Below, in pieces: positions 52,414 to 63,472 of a stretch of 64,000 nt of DNA (the first letter of the stretch is position 1; each line of letters opens with the position of its first letter). The notes under the pieces were generated by a model. That model saw only the letters and a list, made by a program, of their open reading frames with translations, did not search any database and was not told where the DNA came from. The position numbers were made by a program, and so were the translations under genes. Source of the stretch: Rhizophagus clarus (taxonomy: Eukaryota > Glomeromycota > Glomeromycetes > Glomerales > Glomeraceae); contig BLAL01000178.1 of the NCBI GenBank assembly GCA_015698045.1, positions 248,001 through 312,000 of the forward strand, read 5' to 3'.

Positions 52414-52720
52414 GAAAGAGAGAATAAAAATCTGAAAGTTCCAAATTCATAATAATTATAAATATTATTACAATTTTATTTTTATTAATTCCAAAATCAA
52501 CCTACCCGTTCCGATATATACTTGGAATAAATACATTTAAATTTATACAAAATAATTAATTAGTTTGAGTAGAAAAATTATAAATTATTTTAATAACTAA
52601 AAAAAATGGTGTTCATTGTTTAAAAGAATGAAAATTATTAGTAAATTGTTTTTGATATTAGCAAAATATATCTATTCCTCTTAATTAATCGATGTAAAAG
52701 TTTAATCCTACAATACTCTT
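52414..52720. other. Intergenic between COX17 and the Mso1-like gene (convergent)
   Basis: AT-rich, with no gene seen. Both neighbouring genes end here. Confidence 0.5.
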
Positions 52721-54000
52721 TTAAAAGAAGTCACCCTGTCTATTATTAATTCTATCAGGACCACGCGGACCTGTAGGTAAAGCTCCTTGTCTATTTCTGC
52801 CATCGCCTTCAAATTGCCTAATATTATGATTAAATCTTCTTACATCGTGAGAGATAAATTGTTGATGTTGTTGATGACGAGGAGGGTTTGGACTAACACT
52901 TCTAGACCTATTTGTAGGAATTTGAGGAGGATTATGGACTCCTGTTCGTAACTGTTGATGTGATTTTTTATACATTAACCTTCCATCATCATCAGAAGCT
53001 GAACGCACGTTAGGAGAAGGTCTTGGAGGCAAAGTATTATTTACACTTCTGTCACTATAACTTAAATCCGTTTTTTTTGGAATATCGTTTCGATATTGAT
53101 CGTTATATGAATTTAGTGGATGAGCATTTCTATCCCTGCCTCTATCCCCACTCCTATCTCTGCTCCTATCTCTGCTCCTATCTCTGCTTTTATTCATAGG
53201 CAATGAAGGATAGTTCATTGAAGTTGGTGATGTTAATAAGTCTCTTGAATCATAAATTCTCGGCTGACGACCTCTGTTAATAATATTAATATTATTATCG
53301 GATTTTTTATAATTACTGTCATTGTTAGCAGCCTTATTTGAATTTGATGTCATTTGTACTGATGAAACGGATGGTTTTGAGTCTAAATCATATAGCCAAT
53401 CAGGAAGGTCAGCTCCCTTATTTTCATAATATTCTCGTAATATACGTGAAATATGAGTTTCTCCTTCCCATTCATCTTTTTCTGATTCTATAAATTGAAA
53501 TTTAAAAATTAGTGGTTTAAAAAACGTAAAATTATATATTATGATTTTTTCATACCATTGTCGGAATCATCAGCATTGTTGTTATTTAAGGCTAAAATTT
53601 TGTTCCACAATTTTGAATTTTGAGTATTATCCGTTACATCTAAATAAGAAAAGAAAAATGATTATTAAGATTATGCACAGAAATTTCTAAAGAACTATTT
53701 TAAAATCTATTAAAATGATTAAATTTTGTCACCTTCGACGTTAGTATCCTTCCAATTATGAATAGATCGAAGTTTACCCCATAAGCTTTTAGAATGATCG
53801 TTATCAGAATTATTAGATGGTATATTGGAACCAGTCTTTTCTGTAGAAAGAGTTTTTTTTGGTATTGATGGTAAGGGAGGTACTTCTGAAGAAGGTGTCC
53901 CACACTTATGTCTAGCAGGGTATAATCCAACGTCTTGACCACAGTCCTTACAAAGAATTACGACTCTAGAGACTCGGTAATCTATAACTTTCGAAACCAT
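52721..54000 (-). CDS. Mso1-like Sec1-binding protein
   Basis: Three exons: 53733-54000, a short one from 53640, and one from ~53488 to 52721, with matching phases; about 375 residues. The N-terminus has CKDCGQDVGLYPARHKCG, a possible CxxC...HxC zinc site. Two similar phrases, SLWGKLRSIHNWKD and KLWNKILALNNNN, come next, followed by WEGETHISRILREYYENKGA and DLPDWLYD. The last pattern, a short helix then YY..KG..LP.WL, is what I recall for the Sec1-binding region of Mso1, a fungal regulator of exocytic SNARE assembly. The remainder is low complexity, with SRDRSRDRSRDRSGDRGRDR and proline-rich stretches. The assignment is moderate; no database check was possible. Confidence 0.55.
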
Positions 54001-54465
54001 CCTTATGTATTACAGTAATTATTACTTTGTGTGAAAAGTGTATAAATGAATGGAAAAAGTGAAAAAATGTATATTTTTTTTGTCTTAATGATTGACTACA
54101 AAATTTAGGCTGATACGGAAAAAAAGGTTTAGGAAGAAGGCGGAGGAAGTTAATGGTATTAAAGGACAGTTATAAAGCCGTCAATTTCTTTTTAAAAGAG
54201 AGGGATTTATACAAGAAGATCGAATTACCAATAAAACCATTTCTCATGTATTATTCTATTGCATCCAACTGCATGTCGTACATTTTGTGTACGCGCGTCG
54301 TAGTTTTTTTTTTCGCGTTACAATTTAATTTTACGAAAAATAGGAACATTTAATAATCGATCTGCGCCATCCAACAAGTTTTGGTTGTTACATATTAGAC
54401 ATATTACGTATTGTAATGATTTTTCTTCAAAAAATCTTTCACCAATTTTTCTTCTTAAAAAAAAA
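54001..54465. promoter_or_regulatory. Divergent intergenic region of the Mso1-like gene and URM1
   Basis: 465 bases with no gene. An open frame near 54153-54353 has no protein character and I do not accept it. The region must carry both promoters. Confidence 0.4.
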
Positions 54466-55013
54466 ATGTCTTTACTTAAAATAAAATTATCATTTAGGTA
54501 GGATAATAAAATTTTTAATTTATTTTTAATACATAATTTAAATAAATTATTTTTTAAAAAAGTGGCGGAATAGAATTATTATTTGATAATATTAAACAAA
54601 AAAGCGTAGAAATATCATCATCAATTAACTCACCAAATCCAACTACAATGAAAGACTTGGTTTGTATTCATCATATTTATACAATTGTTTTATTTTATCT
54701 TTTTTTTGGTAAATTTTTTTCTACCTTTAAATTATTGTAAAAGATATCATGGATGAAAGATAACTTATTAAAAGAACGTCCAGAATTATTTGTGAGTGGA
54801 GATACAGTGTAGGTCAAAATTTTCTTTTTATTTGCATATTAATTATTATTCAAAATTTTACAGACAAAATCTTTTTGTTTGAAAAAATGTTATAGTCGTC
54901 CAGGTATATTAGTATTAATAAATGACTCGGACTGGGAATTAGAAGGAGAGTTAGAATATGAAATTAAAGATGGAGATGATATTGTATTTATATCTACATT
55001 ACACGGTGGATAA
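54466..55013 (+). CDS. URM1: Urm1 ubiquitin-like sulfur carrier
   Basis: Four small exons, the first 54466-54497; all phases fit. The predicted protein has 103 residues, the usual Urm1 length. Landmarks are [43 protein letters not shown] and the C-terminal [11 protein letters not shown], ending in the required Gly-Gly. Urm1 is activated as a thiocarboxylate by Uba4 and donates sulfur for thiolation of wobble uridine in tRNAs (with Ncs2/Ncs6), and can also be conjugated to proteins. It is cytosolic. This gene is too fragmented to be visible as a single open frame. Confidence 0.95.
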
Positions 55014-55524
55014 AAAAAAATGAATTATTATTTAAAAGAGAAAAGATATAATCTAAAAAAGAACTTTAACAAACTACAGTAGATTTGCTTTTTAGTTATT
55101 TTTACATTTTTGTGCTTTTAATAAAATATGCAATGAATCTAAATTAAAAAAACTAGTCCAGGCAAATTGCCGGAAGATTTTTTTTTTTCCTATATTTTTT
55201 CATAGGGACGGATTATTTTAATATTTGTCATACAAGATCGGAAAATCAGATAATCAGCTATACAATGATGCACAAATCTTTGTTACGTGATAAAAATAAT
55301 TAATTACGAACGACCCCATGTCATGGACTTATCTAGTAGAGCGGAGAACCGGGTAAATCTATAATTTGGGCATTTTTTGATATCGTGATATGTTACCCGG
55401 GTCATACCTGAGTTAGGTATAAAACGAGTACAAATGGATATGAATATTGTCCAAGTTCCTAAATGACGGGTAGGACCTTTGCACTATACTTGAATAGGAC
55501 GGTTTTGTCATAATTAAATCAACA
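55014..55524. other. Intergenic region between URM1 and the transporter
   Basis: No gene. The right half contains CG-bearing and GGGTA words (near 55340-55400) and is the likely transporter promoter. No repeat is recognised. Confidence 0.4.
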
Positions 55525-57828
55525 ATGTTGGGGACCGATCCATCTTTGTTTGATAAGGTATTAAATACGTTGTTAAATCTTCTATTTCCCTTACAATCAA
55601 TTAAAATGAGCGAAATTGAACGTTTAAATCCTAACGAACCCGCGAAATACAACTCGATAAACAGAAGTGAAATTGTTGAGTATGATGACAAGACTTTGTC
55701 AACATGGGAAATGATTAGGTTAACAACCTGTATGGCAGGCCTTCAATTTACTTGTGAGTACCTTGAATAAGCTTTTTTAAACAAGCGGAGAGTCGTGTTT
55801 AATTAAAGTTTTAATAGTTTACCCTTGTCCTATATATTTTATTGTGTTCCGTTTTTCTTCCTGTAAATTCCTTTAATACCATTAAAGTTTAAATAAATAA
55901 ATATTATTTTAGGGACAGTCGAATTGGCGTGAGTACTTTATAATTTCGTTAAAATTCTTCATTATTTTTACTACATAATTTTCGTTGCAAATAATTTTCA
56001 TTATAAAATATTTAAAATATTGTAAATCATTTATTAAAAAATAATTCGATCAAATTTTTCGATCGCAATTAATATGCTAATCTACTTCAAATTGGCAAAA
56101 AATGTTCGCGTTATACAAAAAAATTTGCTTGATAACATCAGTTACGGCTCACCGTATCTACGGTCTTTAGGCCTTACTCAAGAATTAATAGCTCTAGTAT
56201 GGCTTGCGGGACCTTTATCGGGTTTATTGGTACAACCTCTTGTTGGAGCGATCAGTGATAAAAGTACTTATAAATTAGGTAGAAGACGTCCTTTTATTAT
56301 TGTTGGAGGATTTTTAGTCTGTCTCTCGATGGCAGGTATTGCTTATTCAAAGGAATGGGCTAAAGTGTATCTTGGAATTTTTAATTCGAAGAATGTCGAT
56401 GATCGGAATGAGGTAAAATTTTGTTTTTTTTTTTTTTTTTTTTGAAAAAATGTTCAAATTATTTTACTCAATTCATATATTTTTATTTAGATCAACAAGA
56501 TTGCAGTGTATATTGCAGTATTCGCATTTTATTGCTTAGACTTTTCCATCAATGCGGTTCAAGCGTCATGTCGTGCATTGATTCTTGACATTCCTCCTCT
56601 TTATCAACAAGAAACAGGAAATGCTTGGGCAGGAAGAATGTTGCACTTTGGAAATGTCATCGGTTATTTTACAGGCTTTTTAGATTTAACTGCGTTATTT
56701 CCAATGTTAGGGAATACTCAATTGAAGGTACTCTGTATTGTTGCCTGTGTAATATTTATATTATCATTACTTATAACGTCCTTAAGTGTGAAAGAGAAAG
56801 TTTATGAAGCAGTTGATGATGACAAGTTATGTATTTGAATTTTATTACATAAATTAAATTAATTTTAGCCATTAATCTTTAAAATATATTTTTATTATAT
56901 AGACCGTGGTGGCATACCCTCGTATATATTTATAGAGCTTTTAGATACCTTCCGTTGCCTATCCAGAGAATCTGCAACGTTCAATTTTTCGCTTGGATGG
57001 GATGGTTTCCGTTTTTGTTTTTTAGGTAGGATTATTCCTAAATTTTATTTTCATTTTTTTTTGCACAAATACTTTTATAGTTAATTTGGTCTATTTCAAA
57101 GTACATCTTGGGTGGCGGAAATTTATGCACAAACACACCCAACAGAAGATCCAAATGATGAAGATTTCATTTATAAAGCAACAAGAGCTGGCTCGTTCGG
57201 TTTATTGTTATATTCATTTGTATCGGTTTTCGCTGGTATTATTGTACCGTATTTTACTCCATCAACTTATCCGAGTCGTAATCCATTTACAGTTTATAAC
57301 ATATATACTGCATCACATATCATTTACTTTATTATAATGATGACTACATTTTTTGTACGTACCGAATATCATGCAATAGCAGTTATTGCAAGTGTCGGTG
57401 TTCCATGGGCAATCGCCATGTGGATTCCTTTTGCGCTTGTAGGAGAATTTGTACAAAAGGAAAATGTTGAAGCTATTGTTGAAAACACACATGTTAGACC
57501 TATTGAGAATCACGATCCTGAGCATGTATCATCAATATCATCATCTCCTCCGACTACTCCAGATGAACAAAATGAAGAAGAAGAGTTCGATGCAGGAATG
57601 ATGCTTGGAGTTCATAATATGTATATTGTATTCCCTCAATTTATCATTTCATTAATAAGTGCTGGAATATTTAAACTTGTTAACGAAATAGATGCAAATA
57701 GTGATGATGTTGATATTGGAAATAACAATGCAGTAGGATGGGTACTTAGATTTGGGGGACTTATGGCATTGGTGGCAGCTGTTTTATCATGTTATCTCAT
57801 AGATTTGCATGTTTATAAACAAGCATAG
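55525..57828 (+). CDS. GPH-family sugar/proton symporter, sucrose-transporter type
   Basis: About 565 residues from six exons: 55525-55753, 55913-55928, 56142-56412, 56491 to ~56824, ~56903 to ~57027, and ~57103-57828. An alternative start lies at 55606. Signature: QFTWTVELAYGSPYLRSLGL in TM1, GPLSGLLVQPLVGAISDKS and LGRRRPFIIVGG (the RxGRRRPF loop), then NAVQASCRALILDIPP, GNVIGYFTGF, FFAWMGWFPFLFF...STSWVAEIYA and a late VFPQFIISLISAGIF. Around twelve membrane segments; the acidic SSPPTTPDEQNEEEEFD loop is cytosolic. This is the family of plant SUTs and S. pombe Sut1 (maltose/sucrose with H+). In an obligate plant symbiont, a role in taking up host sugar is attractive but is inference. Confidence 0.92.
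55913..55928 (+). other. 16-nt microexon of the GPH transporter
   Basis: GGACAGTCGAATTGGC lies between TTTTAG and GTGAGT. Splicing it in joins LQFT to WTVELA and to YGSPYL in frame, restoring the conserved first membrane segment. Skipping it shifts the frame. Confidence 0.85.
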
Positions 57829-58546
57829 GTGATTATTTAAATTTTGTATTGTATTTTTTATATTATAGAAATAACGAATTGGATTAGAGTTATTTTAATC
57901 AAATAATCTAAATACTTTATTTTAATTTTAAATGAAAATATTGAAATTTAACATTTAATTTTTTGATTCTAAACTTATTTCAATATGCCATCTCTTTTTA
58001 TATAATAATAAAGTTAAGATCCTATTTTTCCAATAAAAATGTATACATATATTTAAATATTTATAGTTATATATTACAGTCAAAAAAAACCCATTTTTTT
58101 AAATAAATAAAAATGTAATGGTCATATTTATATATCTAGCTGAATGAAATATTCAATACAAATCAAACAAAAACAGTATACGCACAGAATGCAAATAATT
58201 ATATCCATATCATTTTTTTTTTATAAGCTTTTAACATCTAATATGACAATACATGATAAGATATAACATGAAAGTGGCACTATCACCAGATGAATTCGAA
58301 TATTTGATAATTTTTATCTTGAATCATCATCTTAATAATACATTCAACTGTCAATTTTTCCATTAGTTCCACATATAAACCAGAATAAAAATCTATAATT
58401 TCTTGAAATCAACAAATTATAAACATAAAATTTTTTTCTGTCAATTAATGCGGTATAAAAATCACAAAAAAAATCTAACAGGATAATTTTCAAATAAAAT
58501 ACCGATAATAAAAAACTATTTGTCTGTCAAAGAATATCCTAAACAC
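57829..58546. other. Intergenic between convergent transporter and low-complexity gene
   Basis: AT-rich throughout, with T-runs near 58090 and 58210. No gene or repeat is supported. It holds two 3' ends. Confidence 0.5.
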
Positions 58547-60205
58547 TTAAGGTTCTTTCTCAATTTCTACTGCTTCGATAGTTGTAACTTCAACAGCATC
58601 AGGGCCCGTAAGTTTAGCTTGTGATAAAGCTTCTTGAGATAACTCTACAGACTTTTTAATTTCGTCGCTAGTAACAGTTTCTGTCACAGTCTCTGTAACA
58701 GTTTCTGTAACATCAGTTTTGCTAGATTCCTTTTCACTTGTTTCTTCAGAAATTTCTTCAACTTGAGCTTCTAAAATAGTTTCTTCAGTAATTTCGTTAT
58801 GAGTTTCGGGAGGTTCATCATGATTTTCGGGAGGTTCATCATGATTTTCATGAGACTCCTCGACACTTTCAACATGAGATTTATCTTCCGATTCAGCCAC
58901 TGAAGCTTCACCGTGAGATCCATGAGATTCAGCAACTGAAACCTCACTACGAGTTTCAGCATGGTGATGCTCATCCTCAACTTCATTGTTAGATTCAAGT
59001 TCCTTTGAAACTTCAGATTTAACCTCGGATTTAACCTCGGATTCTTCTGCATGGGATTCTCCTTCATTTTCTTTAGCCTCTTCAGACTCAACTTTCTTTG
59101 ATTCTTCTTTCTTTTTTCCTTCTTGTTTTATACTTTTCTTACTGGAATCATTTTTAGAATTCTTAACATCCTTAGTATCCTTAGCATCTTTAACAGAACT
59201 TTTTCCGGAAGCACCTGTTTTTGAAGAAGATTTAGCAGTTGTTTTTTTATCAGATGTTGAAGCCGAGGTGCTAGTAGAGTGTGGTTTTGATTTTGCGGTA
59301 GCAGATTTTATGGTAGTAGATTTTGCGGTAGTGGGTTTTGAGGAAGCGGGATTCGCAGTAGTGGATTTTGTATGAGTGGATTTTGTGAGAGTGGATTTTG
59401 TGGCGGCGGGTTTTATGGTAGCGGACTTTGCTTTGTCAGTAGAGGAAGTTTTAGCATGTGTTGTTGTGGATGTTGGTTTTGGTTTAGTTCCACTACCAGT
59501 TGGTGCAGTTTTCTTTGTTGCTGTTGCAGTAGAAGTAGTAGCACTAGTGGGTTTTCCAGCAGGTTTGGGCTTATCAATTAGTTTCTTTTGGGTATTTAAG
59601 GCACCTTTAGGAGGATTACCAGTTTTGTTTGTTGCCGGAGTTTTCTTTGATCCAGGAACAAGTTGTTTCTTAACTTTTTTAGATTCCTCTTGAGCAGCAT
59701 TTTTTGCATCATGTTCTTTATTTTCGTCAGAAGAGCTTTCTTTTGCAGGTTCGGTTGGCTCTACCGTCTCACCTGTTGTTTCAGGAACTTCACTAACGCT
59801 AATGGCGATATTATCTTGTTCCTTTTCAGCTTCCTTTTCAGTTTCTTTTTCGGCTTCTTCTTTGGCTACACTGTTATTGGGCTCATCTGGCTTTACTTCG
59901 ATTTGTTTTTCCGAGTTTTCCGAGGTAACGACATTTGAGGAGTCGACTATATCTTTCTGTTCACCTGTTTCTTCTGAATTCGAATTTCCATAACTATATG
60001 TTATTTTTCCACTTGAATTAGAAGGTGCCTTAGGCTGAGTTTGTTCCGCATTTGTCTCATTCACAAAAGTATTTGATAGTCTTCCAACTGGGCTACGAGA
60101 GCGAGACAGAGGTTGTAACTGTCCAGGGTTTTCGTCTGGATTAGATTCAAATTTTTTAATATTATCTGCGACCGAGCCAAGCTTAGAGTGGTCTGGAATA
60201 ACCAT
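58547..60205 (-). CDS. Low-complexity Ser/Thr/Lys/Glu-rich protein of unknown function
   Basis: A single open frame of 552 residues beginning MVIPDHSKLGSVADNIKKF. The first ~60 residues are more normal (PLSRSRSPVGRLSNTFVNET). Next comes an acidic stretch, then a Thr/Lys/Ala repeat region (KSTLTKSTHTKSTTANPASS, with KST/KSA units) that is basic. A second acidic Glu/Ser/His-rich region follows (KSEVKSEVSKELE, ENHDEPPENHDEPPE), and a TETVTETVTETVT run lies near the end. It is probably largely disordered. Opposite charges in adjacent blocks resemble scaffold or microtubule/chromatin-associated proteins, but I do not recognise a family. Confidence 0.7.
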   Translation of the reverse strand: MVIPDHSKLGSVADNIKKFESNPDENPGQLQPLSRSRSPVGRLSNTFVNETNAEQTQPKAPSNSSGKITYSYGNSNSEETGEQKDIVDSSNVVTSENSEKQIEVKPDEPNNSVAKEEAEKETEKEAEKEQDNIAISVSEVPETTGETVEPTEPAKESSSDENKEHDAKNAAQEESKKVKKQLVPGSKKTPATNKTGNPPKGALNTQKKLIDKPKPAGKPTSATTSTATATKKTAPTGSGTKPKPTSTTTHAKTSSTDKAKSATIKPAATKSTLTKSTHTKSTTANPASSKPTTAKSTTIKSATAKSKPHSTSTSASTSDKKTTAKSSSKTGASGKSSVKDAKDTKDVKNSKNDSSKKSIKQEGKKKEESKKVESEEAKENEGESHAEESEVKSEVKSEVSKELESNNEVEDEHHHAETRSEVSVAESHGSHGEASVAESEDKSHVESVEESHENHDEPPENHDEPPETHNEITEETILEAQVEEISEETSEKESSKTDVTETVTETVTETVTSDEIKKSVELSQEALSQAKLTGPDAVEVTTIEAVEIEKEP

Positions 60206-60769
60206 CTATTATTAAGGTAATAGGAATGAATTGTTAATAACTTTACGTTGTAACGAACTCTAAACAATAAAAAACGCGTACCTCGTTAAGTGGGTTTGAA
60301 ATGTGTATTTGAATTTAAGCAAAAAATAAACGGACAGAGAATATAAAACCAAATGCAAAAAGTCTTTGTTTAAAAGAAAAAACCTGACACTTTCTGCCAC
60401 AAATATTGCTATTATCTAATCTTAATTATGAGATATAGTTGTGTTACCAATCTATGGCTAAATTACAATATGCAACTAGCACTATCAGTCTTCTGCGATC
60501 ATATGCAAATATGCAAATACAGATTTTCTATTTATAGGGGGTTTACTAGCGGGGTTGTGAAAACGATCCCAAAAATTGCATGATTTAAGAAATATTTGCT
60601 TTTTTATTTCTTGAATTCAAACATAAAAATTGCCAGTTAAAATACCTATTAGAAGCGATTCTTGTTATTAGGAAATATTTTAGTCTATATTCGAGATCTG
60701 TTTGTAAAAAAGGAGTATTTCTTACGATTAATGTTTCTAGTGAAGAGTCCTAAGTAAGCGATCGCAAAC
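60206..60769. promoter_or_regulatory. Divergent intergenic region upstream of the UBX gene
   Basis: 564 bases between diverging ATGs. It includes TATTTATAGGGGG near 60530, a possible TATA element. I looked here for a separate N-terminal UBA exon of the UBX gene and did not find one. Confidence 0.4.
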
Positions 60770-62289
60770 ATGGTTCTAATGGCTATACTATATGCTTGTA
60801 TAAATATTATTAGAGAGGTTCTGCAAATAGTTTATTACTTTCTTCTTCCGAGGCCTGCAGTCAGTGACGGTCAAAATCGTCAGAGAGATTCACAATTAGC
60901 CACACAGTTTATCCAAAAATTTGCAGAAAAATATGGCAATGTACATCCAGAATTTTTTCGCGGAACTCTTTCAGAGGTGATGATTCATTAATGATTATGT
61001 CCATTCGTTGTTTTAAGATAATTGAACCAAAATATGAACGTGATTTTTCGATTTCCAACTAGGCCTTGGAAAGAGCAAAAAATGAGCTCAGATTCGTTAT
61101 GGTAGTACTTCAAACGGATGAGCACGACGATACAGATATATTCAATCGGTAAAAATAATTTTAAAAGTTATTATATTTATTTCGATTCTATTCGTTAGAT
61201 GTTAAATTTCTCCAATTGAAATCTCTAGTGATACATTAACATCTCAATCATTAATAACGTTTCTCCGCGAGAAAAATATATTAACATGGGCAGGAGACGT
61301 AAAGGACCCAGAACCGTATCAAGGTTTGTTCTATTTTAATTAGATATATAATATTTGAATTGTTTCCTAACGTAGTGTTTTATTAGCAAGTATTACATTA
61401 CAAGCAACTACATATCCGTTCATTGCCATAATTGTTGCTCAAATACCTCATGGAAACACTGGATCCGGTCCAAAAATGATCGCTGTGGACCGGTTTGAAG
61501 GTAAATAAATCAATTTAATATTACTCAAAATTAATTATTAACCTAACCGTTCACTTGGAAAATACTTAGGATTTTCATCTCCAGAGAATATGATTGCAAG
61601 ACTTACTATGTCAATTAATCGTTATGGACCGGAACTTCAGAGGATTAGAAGTGAGCGTGCAGGGCATGAAGCTGCAAGACAAATTCGCGCACAACAAGAT
61701 GATGCATATTTAGCCTCATTAAGAGCGGATCAGGAAAAAGAAAGAAGAGCACGTGAATTAGCCGAAGCAAAAAGGTTAGCAGAGGAACATGCAAGAAAAG
61801 AGGAAGAAGCCCGTCGATTACTTGCATTAAACAGAGAGAATTGGAGGCGATGGGCTATAACACAATTACCCGATGAGCCACATCCAAACGAAATTGAAGT
61901 TGCTAAATTGAGCTTTAAATTAGCTAATGGGGAAAGAGTAGTGAGAAAATTCAGAGCAACTGATACTGTTGAGGTGAATATTTTCCTGATGTGATTATTT
62001 AAATTAAATTAATTATATATTTTAATTATGCCCTTTATATCTTATATAGACGGCATATATTTTTGTTGATACATATTACTTAAAAAACGAGGCTTCATCC
62101 TCGACAGTTACTGAACCACCGTCAAATTATGAGCACACATTCGATTTTTTACTAGTATCACCATATCCTCGCATTGTCCATCATGTGGATAAATTTAAAG
62201 AAATAAAAAGTGAGCAAGGACTTTGGCCAAGTGCAAATCTTATTGTAGAAGAATTGACTTCAGATGATGATGATGATGATGATGAATAG
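60770..62289 (+). CDS. UBXD8/FAF2-type UAS-UBX protein of ER membrane and lipid droplets
   Basis: Six exons (first 60770-60976), about 385 residues. Starts MVLMAILYACINIIREVLQI with VYYFLLPRP, a hydrophobic hairpin-like anchor. A UAS thioredoxin-like domain follows (FVMVVLQTDEHDDTDIFNR, ITFLREKNILTWAGDV, TTYPFIAIIVAQIPHG). A charged coiled coil comes next (QEKERRARELAEAKRLAEEH), then a UBX domain with AKLSFKLANGERVVRKF, TAYIFVDTYYL, FDFLLVSPYPR and an Asp-rich tail. Such proteins recruit Cdc48/p97 to the ER for degradation and bind fatty acids via UAS. The usual N-terminal UBA domain is not present in this model. Confidence 0.88.
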
Positions 62290-62709
62290 GATAATTTAAA
62301 ATCACTCTATACATGAACCAGTTTTTTTAAAAAAAAAAAGTTATTATAATTATTTTGTAAATTTTTTTTTTCCTGTAATAAATCAAAAAAAAAAAAAAAA
62401 TTCAATTATTAAAAATTATCAATTATATGAAAACTATGTTAGCCTTTAGCAAATCAGTCATGTGGTCTGTGAAACAATTACTGCGCATATTTTCGTCACA
62501 TGATGAGTTGTTCCTTATATACGTGCATGATATTGCATTTATTTGTTTCCTTATAAATTCTCATAAAAAAGTCCGAATTCTCTTTCGATTTTATTTTTTT
62601 TTTCCCACAGTCGGTTCTTTTCCTCTAACACTTAAAAGAAAAAAAGAATAATTTAGCATATAATTTCGATTTAATATTTTTTCCTTGAAGTTTATAAAAT
62701 TTTATAAAA
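62290..62709. other. Intergenic between the UBX gene and the RRM gene
   Basis: AT-rich, with long A and T runs (62325-62400). A small open frame within it lacks protein character. The right end has TATTTTTTCCTTG and similar, just before the next ATG. Confidence 0.45.
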
Positions 62710-63472
62710 ATGAACTCACATTTTTGTTCTGAAGAGCAGTTCTTAATAATAAAAAAAATCAATAGAGATCAATCAAGAATAATTGATAGTAAACAGGAAA
62801 TTATTGAAGATCAAGCAAGATTAATCAATACCCAACAACAATTAATTGATATGATGTACGAAAACATCAAAACGTTGAAAAATGAAATTAATAAATTACA
62901 AAATGAAATAGTTGAAGAAGGAAGTAGTAGTCAACATCAACATCAAAATCATTATCATAATCAACGTCAATATCGTCGAAATACTAGTCATAGTTCTGAG
63001 CATTCTACAGAAAACGCATCGGAGAATGAATTTGAACGTGGTAATAAAATATTTTTTTGTTACAATATAAAAATTTATTTAACTGAAAAAGTCGTTACTT
63101 TAATTCCAATCATTTTTTTTTTTATAGGAGGGAGATATGGAAATAGTGAAAATAGTGGAAATAGTAGATATAATGGATATCGAGTACTTCTTAGAAATGT
63201 TAGAAGTTCAGTTTCTCTCAAAATGTTGAGAAATCAACTTGAAAGAAATTATGGTCCAATATATGACATTGAAGAAGTTAGACAAAAAGTAACGTAATAA
63301 TTTCAAAAAAAAATTTCCTAAAAAAATTCTCTTTATTAATCACATTCTTTCTATTTTGTAGAACAATTGCGCGTATGCTTATTTTAAGAATCGATCCCAT
63401 TTTTCAAAGGCTCTTGAAGTTGGACGCATTACAGTTGATAACGTCATTATAAGTATATCGAATGGAAAATAA
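62710..63472 (+). CDS. Coiled-coil protein with C-terminal RRM-like domain
   Basis: Three exons: 62710 to ~63039, ~63128-63288, and from ~63361 to the TAA at 63472; about 200 residues. The N-terminus is a coiled coil (EEQFLIIKKINRDQSRIID, DQARLINTQQQLIDMMYENI). A His/Gln/Ser-rich linker (QHQHQNHYHNQRQYRRN) follows. The end has YRVLLRNVRSSVSLKMLRN, EEVRQK and NNCAYAYFKNRSHFSKALEV, which fit RNP2, the alpha1 helix and RNP1 of an RNA-recognition motif. RNP1 lacks the usual second aromatic spacing, so RNA binding is probable but not certain. No orthologue is recognised. Confidence 0.6.

Noticed and set aside
54153-54353. 66-codon + frame upstream of URM1
   Set aside because: Short, no family features, lies in the divergent promoter gap.
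58986-59993. Plus-strand frames opposite the low-complexity gene
   Set aside because: They mirror the Ser/Thr/Lys codon repeats of the 552-residue minus-strand frame. The minus frame is much longer and has normal ends.
62427-62651. 74-codon + frame between the UBX and RRM genes
   Set aside because: Composition is that of AT-rich intergenic DNA and nothing recognisable is encoded.
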